Notes under the pieces: generated by a model
Seen by the model: the letters and a program-made list of their open reading frames with translations, nothing else
What the model was told of the DNA's origin: nothing
The model's database searches: none
Assembly: GCA_002772745.1 (NCBI GenBank)
Contig: PFDV01000005.1
Span: forward strand, 197,609 to 261,608
Source of the DNA: Candidatus Peregrinibacteria bacterium CG10_big_fil_rev_8_21_14_0_10_55_24
GTDB taxonomy: Bacteria > Patescibacteriota > Gracilibacteria > Peribacterales > Peribacteraceae
Reading direction: 5' to 3'
DNA: 64,000 nucleotides
Shown: positions 8,392 through 15,207 of the stretch, in pieces
Position numbering within the stretch: position 1 is the stretch's first letter
Layout: each line of letters opens with the position of its first letter
Made by a program: the position numbers and the translations under genes

Positions 8392-9108
8392 CTATTGCGT
8401 CAGGGCATCAATGAGTGCGAAGACGGTATCTTCCTGCCCCTGAGCGATATGGAATTCATAGAGGCGTTCACGCACGCGGACGAATGCCAGCCGTTCTTCG
8501 CTGATGCCGGTATCACGGAACGTGAGGAGGTTCACCGTTGGGTGCCCCTCGCGCTGCTGCGTTTCGTCGATGAGGTCGGCGATTGCCGGGGAGAACGAAC
8601 CGTGCAACGCTTCCTTCAGTCCCAGGAACTGCACCTTCACGCGCGGTGATTCGGTCCAGGAAAGGAGACCGATGCGGTCATTGTCCTTGAGGAGCACCAG
8701 CGTGCTGATCTGCGTATCTGGAAAGAGGAGGCTCATAATGCTCGTCTCGCGTGTGTCCCCGACAGTGAGTTGCGCGGCGGCGATTGTTTGCACGACATCG
8801 GGTCCCTGAGCGGGGCGGATGCCGACGGGGGGTTCGGGTTGGGGTTCGATGGGGACCGATGCCTGAGACGATGACGTGGACGATTGCACTACGGCCGGCT
8901 CGGATGGTTGGAGGGGGAGTGCGGAGGAGGACGAAGATGGAGAAGGTGCGGGAAGTGTAGGAGACGATGGTTCCTGCTGAGCTATCTCTGTGGGTTCACC
9001 GGTGCTCTCCGGAATGTGCGCATCCGTCAGGAACGCATCTGCAGCACCGAGTGCGACGAGGATCACGATAATGCTCACTGCCCATGCGATGGTGCCTTTG
9101 CGTTCCAT
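8392..9108 (-). CDS. Membrane-anchored protein with proline/serine-rich stalk
   Basis: A 238-residue protein: one N-terminal membrane anchor (about 5-25), a low-complexity stalk rich in S, P, Q and E (30-105), and a compact C-terminal domain (about 115-238) of mixed alpha/beta character. I do not recognise the domain. The start at 9108 is supported by a TACCAT box 8 nt upstream; the frame stays open further up through a palindromic repeat (9211-9230) but that part is not credible coding. It is divergent from ruvB and downstream of rplK's 5' side, with no clear partner. Confidence 0.65.
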   Translation of the reverse strand: MERKGTIAWAVSIIVILVALGAADAFLTDAHIPESTGEPTEIAQQEPSSPTLPAPSPSSSSSALPLQPSEPAVVQSSTSSSQASVPIEPQPEPPVGIRPAQGPDVVQTIAAAQLTVGDTRETSIMSLLFPDTQISTLVLLKDNDRIGLLSWTESPRVKVQFLGLKEALHGSFSPAIADLIDETQQREGHPTVNLLTFRDTGISEERLAFVRVRERLYEFHIAQGQEDTVFALIDALTQ

Positions 9109-9210
9109 GGAGGGGAATGGTAGCGGACCTTGAGAGTACTCTACCATGGGAAAGTGCTGGAGGCGCTGAAGGTGCGGGAAGTCTGAAAATGTCTTACCTT
9201 CGGCACATTC

Positions 9211-9230
9211 CCTGCCTGCCGGCAGGCAGG
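9211..9230. repeat. Perfect 20-bp palindrome CCTGCCTGCCGGCAGGCAGG
   Basis: A perfect palindrome in the gap between the divergent ruvB and the 8392-9108 gene. The identical 20-mer lies at 62916-62935, inside the anticodon loop of a tRNA-Ile copy, and a copy lacking one central base is at 23574-23592 inside a tRNA-Gly fragment. It is therefore a dispersed element and not an operator private to ruvB. Confidence 0.85.
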
Positions 9231-9264
9231 CGCAACCTTCTGCACCGGTACGTTCTCCATCTGC

Positions 9265-9270
9265 TACACT
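9265..9270 (+). promoter_or_regulatory. -10 box of a leaderless ruvB transcript
   Basis: TGC-TACACT is an extended -10 motif ending 9 nt before the ruvB ATG at 9280. No Shine-Dalgarno sequence is present. Transcription would begin at or within 2 nt of the start codon. Confidence 0.5.
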
Positions 9271-9279
9271 GGTTCCCTC

Positions 9280-10323
9280 ATGGCCCTCACGCGCACTCAG
9301 GAACCCAAGCACATTGTCCGGCCTACAAAAACCGTGCGTGACAGTGATGCCTTCGAGCAGTCACTGCGGCCGCAGCGACTGAGCGAGTACGTCGGACAGG
9401 GCGAGATTAAGGGGCACCTGCTCATCCACTTACAGGCGGCTCAAGAACGCAAGGAACCCATGGGACATGCACTTCTCCATGGGCCTCCAGGTTTAGGCAA
9501 GACCACGCTTGCGTACATCATTGCACGAGAGATGGGCGCACAAATCCGCGTGACGAGTGGTCCTGCGATCGAGAAGCCGGGGGACTTAGCATCACTTCTC
9601 ACCAACTTGGAGGCAGGTGATGTGCTCTTTATCGACGAGATCCACCGGTTGCGTCCCGCGATCGAAGAGGTTCTTTACAGTGCCATGGAGGACTACGCGC
9701 TCGACCTCGTCATCGGCAAGGGGCCAACGGCCAGATCAATGCGCTTGGATCTCAAACCCTTCACGCTCGTCGGAGCAACCACCAAGGCGGGGTCCATCAG
9801 TGCTCCCTTGAGAGATCGCTTCATCCACAACTTCAAACTTGCCTTCTACACTGCAGGAGAAATGGAGCGGATCGTGGAACGCAGTGCGCGCATCCTCTCC
9901 ATAGTTCTGGAAGAGGAGGCTGCCCAAAACATTGCGCGTTGTTGCCGCGCAACGCCTCGCGTGGCCAACCGCCTGGTACGTGCAGTGCGCGATTTTGCGC
10001 AGGTGGCGGGGGAGAAGAGCGTTACACTCGCGCGTGTGAAAGAGACGCTCGAGGCGCTGGGTGTGGATGAGCAGGGTCTCGATCGCACGGATCGTCTGGT
10101 GCTCTGTGCCCTCATTGAGAAGTTTGCCGGTGGTCCCGTAGGGCTCTCCACTTTGGCAGCCGCGACAGGAGAAGAAGAACAAACTCTGGAGGACATGGTG
10201 GAGCCGTACCTGTTGCAGCAGGGCTACCTGCAGCGTACGCCCAAGGGACGCATGGTCACGCAGCGCGCGTGCGATTTCCTGGGTCTTTCCATGCCCGAGA
10301 GCGTGCAGCGACAACTCCTGTAA
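9280..10323 (+). CDS. ruvB: Holliday junction branch-migration helicase RuvB
   Basis: A 347-residue AAA+ motor that drives branch migration of Holliday junctions with RuvA; RuvC, the resolvase, is encoded at 59.9 kb. It has the opening [13 protein letters not shown], Walker [10 protein letters not shown] (about 72-80), Walker [11 protein letters not shown], sensor 1 [10 protein letters not shown], the arginine finger segment APLRDRF and the C-terminal winged helix ending [16 protein letters not shown]. Full length. Start fixed by the TACACT box 9 nt upstream. Confidence 0.97.
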   Translation: MALTRTQEPKHIVRPTKTVRDSDAFEQSLRPQRLSEYVGQGEIKGHLLIHLQAAQERKEPMGHALLHGPPGLGKTTLAYIIAREMGAQIRVTSGPAIEKPGDLASLLTNLEAGDVLFIDEIHRLRPAIEEVLYSAMEDYALDLVIGKGPTARSMRLDLKPFTLVGATTKAGSISAPLRDRFIHNFKLAFYTAGEMERIVERSARILSIVLEEEAAQNIARCCRATPRVANRLVRAVRDFAQVAGEKSVTLARVKETLEALGVDEQGLDRTDRLVLCALIEKFAGGPVGLSTLAAATGEEEQTLEDMVEPYLLQQGYLQRTPKGRMVTQRACDFLGLSMPESVQRQLL

Positions 10324-10337
10324 CGTACACTGTGCGT

Positions 10338-10778
10338 GTGTCCCCACAGGTTCTGGGCATTCTCATCGGCGGCATCCTCCCGGCGGTGAGCTACGGGCTT
10401 GTTGGCGTGCTCACGAAAGCGGGGAGCAAGTGGGGACTCAGTGCGGGGCCCTTCCTCCTGGTCGTGGGAGTCGCCATCGTGCTTGCGAGTATTCCGTTCT
10501 TCCTCCTTGTTCCCGAGCGTGCGTTCTCCATGCGCTCGGCACTGTGGTCCTTTGCCGTGGGGCTCGTGTGGGCGGCAGGAACAGGGTGTCTGGCCATCGG
10601 CATTGTGCGCTATGGCATGCCGGTGGGGAAACTGGTTCCCATCCATGCTTTAAGCACGCTCGTTGCCGTGTTCCTGAGCTTGTGGCTTTTGCGCGAGTGG
10701 CGCGAGGTGAATGCCTTCCAACTCCTCTTAGGATCGTTTTTCGTCGTTGCGGGGGCGATCCTTGTCGCGCGTTCCTAA
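10338..10778 (+). CDS. Half-size EamA/DMT-like membrane protein
   Basis: A 146-residue protein with four to five helices, equal to one half of the usual ten-helix EamA transporter, as in SMR-like or single-domain DMT proteins. The segments GKLVPIHALSTLVAVFLSLWLLREW and LLLGSFFVVAGAILVARS match the end of an EamA domain. I set the start at GTG 10338, since TACACT lies 6 nt before it; GTG 10332 is the alternative. It begins just after ruvB and ends overlapping the convergent glycosyltransferase gene by 4 nt. Substrate unknown. Confidence 0.7.
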   Translation: MSPQVLGILIGGILPAVSYGLVGVLTKAGSKWGLSAGPFLLVVGVAIVLASIPFFLLVPERAFSMRSALWSFAVGLVWAAGTGCLAIGIVRYGMPVGKLVPIHALSTLVAVFLSLWLLREWREVNAFQLLLGSFFVVAGAILVARS

Positions 10779-11911
10779 TGCGCCATCACGCGGTCGACTG
10801 CGCTATGCAATCCTTCTTCAAAGCGCGCGCGCGAAAATCGCCGTGTATGCTCTGTGAGTTTTGCAGTATCGAAGTGCTGTGCAGAGACCGTTTCGAGCGC
10901 GGCAAGGAGATCATCGGGATTCGGGGCGCAGAAGTAAACGCCGGTTTCTCCTTCAATAACCGTCTCCAATGCACCGCCTTTGCGGTATGCGACAACGGGC
11001 GTAGAGCACGCCATGGATTCGAGCGGTACCAGGCCAAAATCCTCGTCCCCCGGGAAGATCGTCGCGGTCGCGCGCGCATAGAGCTCCTTCAACTTCTGCT
11101 GGGGTTGGTACCCCAGGAATTCTACGGTTGAACCCGCGCGTTCTTCCAGGCGCTTGCGCTCTGGCCCCTCGCCGACAACGGTTAAGCGCTTGCCACCCTT
11201 TGTGCAGGCATCCACGGCGAGCTCGATCCTCTTGTACGGGACAAGTGTAGAGACGACGAGGTACGTTTCCTCTTCTGATTTCCTGCCTTCCCCCTCCTGT
11301 TCCTCAAACCAAAAGTCGTCGAGCGGCGGGTAGAGCACGCTGCTTTCCCTGCGCCAGTAGAGCTCGATGCGCCGCTTAACTTCCTTGGATGCCGCAATGA
11401 GCATATCTGCGCGATCCGAAACTTCCGCATCCCAAAGTCGCAGCTTGTGGAAGGCGCGTTCCAGGTACCGCCGTTTGAGAGGCCCCAACGGCCCCTTCCC
11501 CGCGCGCGCGAGCACCTCGTGGGTGCGGTCCCACAGGTAGCGTGCAGGAGAGTGAATGTAGCTCAGGTGCTTAGGCTTTCCATTGGTGATGATGCCGTGG
11601 GCGAAGGCCGAGGAACTGCTTATTACCAGGTCATGCTCGCAGAAGTCCCAGGCTTCCACCGCAGAAGGGAAGAAGGGGAGGTAAAGATGGTGGTTGTTTG
11701 CAGTATGCAGTATTGAGTATGCAGTATGCAGGAGTGAGTTTTGAACCGTACTTGTTCGGATGCGTTCCTTGGGGAACCAGTTCCCAAGCTTCTCCTCGTC
11801 GTAGAGGAGTGTGTAGATCGGCGCATTGGGGAACATGTCGGCGATCACCTTGAGCGTGCGCTCGGCACCGCCGCGAATAGTCAGGAGTTCATGTACCAAT
11901 GCAACACGCAT
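10775..11911 (-). CDS. Glycosyltransferase, GT4 family
   Basis: A 378-residue GT-B enzyme that probably transfers a sugar from a nucleotide donor during surface polysaccharide synthesis. It starts MRVALVHELLTIRGGAERTL, has LVVSTLVPYKRIELAVDA before the donor-binding domain, and the GT4 motif ATIFPGDEDFGLVPLESMACSTPVVAYRKGGALETV with the E-x7-E pattern. Residues about 59-72 (LLHTAYSILHTANN) are encoded by a 35-bp heptamer array (11702-11736) that appears to be an in-frame insertion relative to relatives. Acceptor unknown. Confidence 0.88.
   Translation of the reverse strand: MRVALVHELLTIRGGAERTLKVIADMFPNAPIYTLLYDEEKLGNWFPKERIRTSTVQNSLLHTAYSILHTANNHHLYLPFFPSAVEAWDFCEHDLVISSSSAFAHGIITNGKPKHLSYIHSPARYLWDRTHEVLARAGKGPLGPLKRRYLERAFHKLRLWDAEVSDRADMLIAASKEVKRRIELYWRRESSVLYPPLDDFWFEEQEGEGRKSEEETYLVVSTLVPYKRIELAVDACTKGGKRLTVVGEGPERKRLEERAGSTVEFLGYQPQQKLKELYARATATIFPGDEDFGLVPLESMACSTPVVAYRKGGALETVIEGETGVYFCAPNPDDLLAALETVSAQHFDTAKLTEHTRRFSRARFEEGLHSAVDRVMAH
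11702..11736. repeat. 7-bp AGTATNN array inside a glycosyltransferase gene
   Basis: Five units on the plus strand: AGTATGC, AGTATTG, AGTATGC, AGTATGC, AGGAGTG. The same heptamer family otherwise lies between genes. Here it is translated on the minus strand as LLHTAYSILHTA. The total of 35 bp plus one base keeps the frame. Confidence 0.8.
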
Positions 11912-11978
11912 GGTTCTAGTTTGCCTGTTCTGAGCGAGCGAAGCGAGTCACATATGTAATGCAAATCTATCAATCAAT

Positions 11979-13124
11979 TCAATAATAGATATTGGGTAGC
12001 GCTTTGAATTCCTGAATCAGTTTCTCCGTCGTTCCTTCGATAATATTAATTGCGCTAATGTGATCATTAATCGCTATGGATTCATTATAGATTTTTACGT
12101 ATTCGTTGAAGCGCAAGACAAATTCATCCTCGATCATGTCCAGTTTTCTGAGCCCTTCAGTTGCTTTCATCTCAACGTAACCCTTTCCGAGTTCTAGCAT
12201 CTCTCCTTGAATCTTTCTCCAATAATCCAAGTTCGTATTCATTCTTGTACGAATTTCACCACTTTTGACTGTGCCAAATATATTTGTTTTGGGGACAGAG
12301 CACTCTTCTACCGTGTCTGGCTTAACTAAGCCGGCATCTCTACATGTATTATCAATAAGAGTACATGTTCTATGCTTTTTGCCACTTTCGCATTCGCCGT
12401 AATCCTCGCAATCCCAAGCAATTTCAGTGCACGGTCGCACTGAGTTTTGTTCGTTTGTGACGGGTACAAATATGTTCTTTTCCTGTTGTTGAGTATTATC
12501 TTCGGATTGGTCGCTTGTTGTTGTTTGTTCAACAGAAGGCGGTGGGGAGGAAGTGATTTGGCCAGTTGTGGTCGGAGAGATTGCTTCACTAGAAGTTGCT
12601 GTTGTAGCAACTTTGGCTCCTCTATTCTTAGCTTGTTTTTCAAAGTTAAATCGAATGTTCTCCTGAATTTCGTTGTACTTATCGGATGCAAGCTTCTGTG
12701 CCTCTAAAATGCCTTCCAGCGTCATGCTTTCAGTAATTTCTTGAAGTGCGATAGTTGCTTCTCGGTGTTGCTGTGCCTTGGCTAAACTCCACCAAAGATA
12801 TGCTTTAATATTGTTTTCGGGTAATCCTAGTCCATTGGCAAATATCCGCCCAAGTGCATATTGTGCTGATTTATCACCAAGATGTGCTGATTCTGCAAAC
12901 CATTCTTTTGCTTTTGAATAATCTTGGTTGGTTTGATAACCCAGTGCGTACATTGTTCCCAACAAGGTTTGTGCAGAGACATCACCATTTTCTGCATTAT
13001 TAATTGTAGCATTGAAATCAGCACCGGATGGTATGGTGATACCAAAATAATTCTGATTTGCGGAATTTTGGCATGCCACGAGCAACAGTGATGCTAGCGC
13101 CACAGAAAAGAAACGGTTTTCCAT
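11979..13124 (-). CDS. Sel1-repeat lipoprotein
   Basis: A 381-residue exported protein with a lipoprotein signal (FFSVALASLLLVAC, lipid-modified Cys at 18). Residues about 48-125 hold two Sel1-like repeats (AQTLLGTMYALGYQTNQDYSKAKEWFAESAHLGDKSAQYALGRIF...), then a helical segment, a Thr/Ser/Gln-rich linker (170-220), a Cys-rich patch (CTEIAWDCEDYGECESGKKHRTC...C...C) and a helical C-terminus. Sel1 repeats mediate protein contacts. Base composition is clearly more AT-rich than the flanks and codon use differs, suggesting transfer. Partners unknown. Confidence 0.8.
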   Translation of the reverse strand: MENRFFSVALASLLLVACQNSANQNYFGITIPSGADFNATINNAENGDVSAQTLLGTMYALGYQTNQDYSKAKEWFAESAHLGDKSAQYALGRIFANGLGLPENNIKAYLWWSLAKAQQHREATIALQEITESMTLEGILEAQKLASDKYNEIQENIRFNFEKQAKNRGAKVATTATSSEAISPTTTGQITSSPPPSVEQTTTSDQSEDNTQQQEKNIFVPVTNEQNSVRPCTEIAWDCEDYGECESGKKHRTCTLIDNTCRDAGLVKPDTVEECSVPKTNIFGTVKSGEIRTRMNTNLDYWRKIQGEMLELGKGYVEMKATEGLRKLDMIEDEFVLRFNEYVKIYNESIAINDHISAINIIEGTTEKLIQEFKALPNIYY

Positions 13125-13192
13125 GCTCAGCAGGAAACACTAGTTTGGTGTTGGCTTAAATGCAATATCCAATGTTTGATTATGGTCCAGTG

Positions 13193-13260
13193 GTGGGTCA
13201 GGTGGGGATCGAACCCACGGCCAACCCCGCACGCGCTTACGCGTTGCGGGGCTGCTCTAC
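13193..13260 (-). pseudogene. 3' half of a tRNA-Lys-like copy broken by a palindrome
   Basis: On the minus strand, GTAGAGCAG is followed by a 27-nt palindrome (CCCCGCA...TGCGGGG arms), then TTGGCC and a T-arm, acceptor strand and CCA end identical to the intact tRNA-Lys at 13497-13571. The first 17 or so bases of the tRNA are missing; the GIY-YIG gene is joined in their place and its stop codon TAA lies within the palindrome. It cannot fold as a functional tRNA. Confidence 0.75.
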
Positions 13261-13482
13261 GATCCAGCGGGAAATATTCTTCGACTTTTTAATGCGAGTT
13301 TCCAGCGAACGAGCTTCCTCGAGAGAATGACAGGGAATGAATTTTTTCAATTCCCATTTCCCGATTCTTTTCGTTGTGTGCGTGTGTCCGTTTGCATGTT
13401 CAAGGAGCCTGCGATCCAAATCGTTTGTGCTACCGACGTAGTAACGGGTTCCCTGGAGAATATAGACGCCAATTTTTGCCAT
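13237..13482 (-). CDS. Small GIY-YIG nuclease next to tRNA-Lys
   Basis: An 81-residue single-domain GIY-YIG protein of the UvrC N-terminal/URI type. Visible catalytic pattern: VYILQ, then YYVGSTNDLDRRLLEH (GIY-YIG tyrosine, glycine and arginine), and the glutamate region LEEARSLETRIKKSK. The start ATG is 14 nt downstream of the tRNA-Lys CCA end and has a TATACT box 8 nt before it, so it has its own leaderless promoter placed directly after the tRNA. The last seven residues (VEQPRNA) are encoded by tRNA-derived sequence. Members of this family may cut branched DNA or act in homing; the target is unknown. Confidence 0.8.
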   Translation of the reverse strand: MAKIGVYILQGTRYYVGSTNDLDRRLLEHANGHTHTTKRIGKWELKKFIPCHSLEEARSLETRIKKSKNISRWIVEQPRNA

Positions 13483-13496
13483 GAGAACGGAGTATA

Positions 13497-13571
13497 TGGT
13501 GGGTCAGGTGGGGATCGAACCCACGGCCAAAGGCTTAAAAGGCCTCTGCTCTACCACTGAGCTACTGACCC
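13497..13571 (-). tRNA. tRNA-Lys(TTT)
   Basis: A complete cloverleaf on the minus strand: acceptor GGGTCAG/CTGACCC, D-arm GCTC..GAGC, anticodon loop CTTTTAA giving anticodon TTT, T-arm GTGGG-TTCGATC-CCCAC, and an encoded CCA. It is followed after 14 nt by the GIY-YIG gene and preceded by two broken tRNA copies. Confidence 0.95.
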
Positions 13572-13584
13572 GATGGAGGTAAAA

Positions 13585-13668
13585 GGAACAGAAAGGGATC
13601 GAACCCGGCGGCCAACCCCGCACGCGCTTACGCGTTGCGGGGCTGCTCTACCACTGAGCTACTGACCC
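13585..13668 (-). pseudogene. tRNA-like copy with palindrome in the anticodon arm (copy 1)
   Basis: 84 nt on the minus strand. The 5' part (GGGTCAG acceptor and D-arm) is identical to tRNA-Lys, the anticodon region is replaced by the 27-nt CCCCGCA...TGCGGGG palindrome, and the 3' part ends CTGTTCC without an encoded CCA. The T-stem pairs poorly (three mismatches) and the acceptor has a mismatch. An active tRNA is unlikely, although the anticodon stem GCCCC/GGGGT with a 19-nt loop could form. Confidence 0.65.
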
Positions 13669-13681
13669 GATGGAGGTAAAA

Positions 13682-13765
13682 GGAACAGAAAGGGATCGAA
13701 CCCGGCGGCCAACCCCGCACGCGCTTACGCGTTTCGGGGCTGCTCTACCACTGAGCTACTGACCC
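13682..13765 (-). pseudogene. tRNA-like copy with palindrome in the anticodon arm (copy 2)
   Basis: Same structure as the copy at 13585-13668 with one base change, which breaks one pair of the palindrome (CCCCGAA instead of CCCCGCA). That the change damages the hairpin argues that this copy is not under selection to fold. Confidence 0.6.
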
Positions 13766-13836
13766 GCACGAGCATTGTACGCATTCGAGGAATGTTGGTA
13801 CAGCAACCAACGGAAAACTCCGTATACTGCTGGGTG

Positions 13837-14601
13837 ATGATCGACACCCACTGCCACCTCACCGACCGCAAGTTTGCGCACGATCTCTCCGCGGTGATCG
13901 CACGGGCGCAAGCGGCAGGCATCGAGGGCATGGTCACGATTGCCGATACTATGGAGGAGAGCAGAGAAGCGGTTGCGCTTGCGAAGATTTATGAACACAT
14001 TTTTTGTACAATTGGGGTGCATCCCCATGGGGCTAGGGCTTGGGTTAGGGCTAGGGATGAGAAAATACTGCAACAGTATTTCTCTCATGAGAAGGTGGTG
14101 GGTATTGGGGAGATAGGACTCGATTATCACTACAATCATTCCCCACAGGATGTGCAGCGAGATGTTTTCCGAGATCAACTCCAGCTTGCACGAGAGCTCT
14201 CGGCCCCGGCAGTGATTCACTGCCGTGAGGCTATTGCAGATCTGAAGCGCATTCTCAAAGACACTGCGCCGGAGAAGTTCGTCATTCACTGCTGCACGGA
14301 GCGCTGGGAAGACGTAGAGGAACTCGTCGCCGAGGGATGTTTCCTGGGGTTCACCGGCATCGCCACGTACCCGCATGCCGAGGTGATCCGCACAACCATC
14401 GGGCATTGTCCGCTCACGCAGATGCTCATCGAGACCGACGCGCCGTACTTGGCGCCTACCCCGCACCGTGGCAAGAGGAATGAGCCTGCGTTTGTGGCTG
14501 AAGTTGCCAAGCTCATTGCCAAGCTCAAAGGAGTGAGTCTCGAGGAGGTCGATCAGAGAACGACGCACAATGCAGTGGCGTTCTACGGCCTTCCTTCGTA
14601 A
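13837..14601 (+). CDS. tatD: TatD family metal-dependent hydrolase
   Basis: A 254-residue TIM-barrel metallohydrolase, probably a 3'-5' exonuclease or DNase. Metal ligands visible: HCHLTD near the N-terminus, GEIGLDYHY, HCRE, HCC and the late Asp in ETDAPYLAP. The start ATG has a TATACT box 8 nt upstream (13823-13828); the frame is open 15 codons further up but that part overlaps the promoter. Residues about 66-74 (GARAWVRAR) come from a G-rich repeat array at 14029-14056. Confidence 0.93.
   Translation: MIDTHCHLTDRKFAHDLSAVIARAQAAGIEGMVTIADTMEESREAVALAKIYEHIFCTIGVHPHGARAWVRARDEKILQQYFSHEKVVGIGEIGLDYHYNHSPQDVQRDVFRDQLQLARELSAPAVIHCREAIADLKRILKDTAPEKFVIHCCTERWEDVEELVAEGCFLGFTGIATYPHAEVIRTTIGHCPLTQMLIETDAPYLAPTPHRGKRNEPAFVAEVAKLIAKLKGVSLEEVDQRTTHNAVAFYGLPS
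14029..14056 (+). repeat. Telomere-like G-tract array within tatD
   Basis: Five G-tracts separated by CTA, CTT, TTA and CTA (GGGG-CTA-GGG-CTT-GGG-TTA-GGG-CTA-GGG). This meets the usual intramolecular G-quadruplex pattern and is on the coding strand. It replaces a variable loop after the HPH motif of TatD. Related arrays lie at 49114-49136 and 57281-57302. Confidence 0.75.
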
Positions 14602-14704
14602 GATTCCCGCAGTGCCCTCGCCAGTCTTCGTTCGCTCGGGGAGAACTACGGCCGGCGAGTCACTCATACTTGTTCATTCTCTCATGCATCGGTTGGCACT
14701 CTTT
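14602..14704. other. Spacer between tatD and tRNA-Arg
   Basis: About 100 bp with no convincing gene. It probably contains the promoter of the tRNA, but I see no clear -35/-10 pair. Beyond the tRNA, up to 14977, there is only a dispersed palindrome. Confidence 0.3.
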
Positions 14705-14779
14705 GCCCCCGTAGGCTAATGGATAGACTGTCGGCTTCCGGAGCCGAATGTACAGGTTCGATTCCTGTCGGGGGTACCA
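14705..14779 (+). tRNA. tRNA-Arg(CCG)
   Basis: Complete cloverleaf: acceptor GCCCCCG/CGGGGGT (G1-U72 wobble), anticodon stem TCGGC/GCCGA with loop TTCCGGA giving anticodon CCG, T-arm ACAGG-TTCGATT-CCTGT, encoded CCA. Unlike four other tRNA or tRNA-like 3' ends here, no palindrome abuts its CCA end. Confidence 0.93.
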
Positions 14780-14865
14780 AAATTCAATAGAATCAAAATA
14801 CATCCAGGATTCTTGTATCTGCGAAAGACCCCTCGTGGCCCGAAGGGCGAAGTGGGGTCGGGGAT

Positions 14866-14905
14866 ACCATTCGACTCGTCCGCCTGCGGCGGATTCGCTC
14901 ATGGT
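14866..14905. repeat. ACCATTCGACTC...ATGGT palindromic element
   Basis: ACCATTCGACTC, an inner hairpin TCCGCC-TGC-GGCGGA, then GCTCATGGT. The outer ACCAT/ATGGT and inner arms form a nested inverted repeat. Relatives with other inner hairpins lie at 45360, 51683, 51932 and 51965, so it is a dispersed repeat family between genes. Confidence 0.75.
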
Positions 14906-14977
14906 CAACCATCTGCTTCGCACGAGGATCGGATGACGTCCGTACACGTGGCGAGCCTAAACGCTCTCCTGCGGCGG

Positions 14978-15190
14978 CTAACGCCCGATCATCGTCTGGA
15001 GTCTCCTCTTCACCTCGCAGGCGATGTCTGCCACGGCGGCCCCTCCGCACAAGAGTGCCATCGCCATGGCCTTCCTCGGAGCGCCGATCAGCGCCGCGAT
15101 CACTTGTTCTTCCACGCGCTTACTGGGAGGGAGATCTTCCCAGATTTCCGTGATCATTCGGTGGGCCTGTTGGGTTCTCTTCCACTGCAT
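14978..15190 (-). CDS. Possible small helical protein
   Basis: A 70-residue frame starting 17 nt after the stop of the large membrane protein gene on the same strand. It reads as one polar N-terminal helix and one alanine-rich amphipathic helix (VIAALIGAPRKAMAMALLCGGAAVADIACEVKRRL). I recognise no family. Spacing and strand support it as the last gene of the operon, but a chance open frame in GC-rich DNA is a real alternative. Confidence 0.35.
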   Translation of the reverse strand: MQWKRTQQAHRMITEIWEDLPPSKRVEEQVIAALIGAPRKAMAMALLCGGAAVADIACEVKRRLQTMIGR

Positions 15191-15207
15191 GGAGGGGGGA
15201 GCTTATC

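Larger units (their letters stand above)
13572..13765. repeat. Two tandem 97-bp repeats carrying tRNA-like copies
   Basis: Units 13572-13668 and 13669-13765 are identical except for one base (G versus T in the palindrome, giving TGCGGGG or TTCGGGG on the plus strand). Each unit is a tRNA-like sequence plus a 13-nt leader. The near identity indicates recent duplication. Confidence 0.9.

Noticed and set aside
13585-13668. Functional tRNA with an intron in the anticodon loop
   Set aside because: The T-stem and acceptor have mismatches, no CCA is encoded, and no group I intron features fit in 27 nt. Excision of a palindrome cannot be excluded but there is no evidence for it.
13572-13765. Tandem 97-bp repeats as a CRISPR array
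   Set aside because: Only two units, no variable spacers, and the unit is a tRNA-like sequence.
13725-13937. 70-residue frame ending SSVVEQPRNA on the minus strand
   Set aside because: It is the translation of a broken tRNA copy and the antisense of tatD, a common artefact at tRNA genes.
14786-15050. Several short frames on both strands after tRNA-Arg
   Set aside because: They run through the tRNA and palindromic repeats, with no start signals or family features; only the frame at 14978-15190 was kept, with low confidence.
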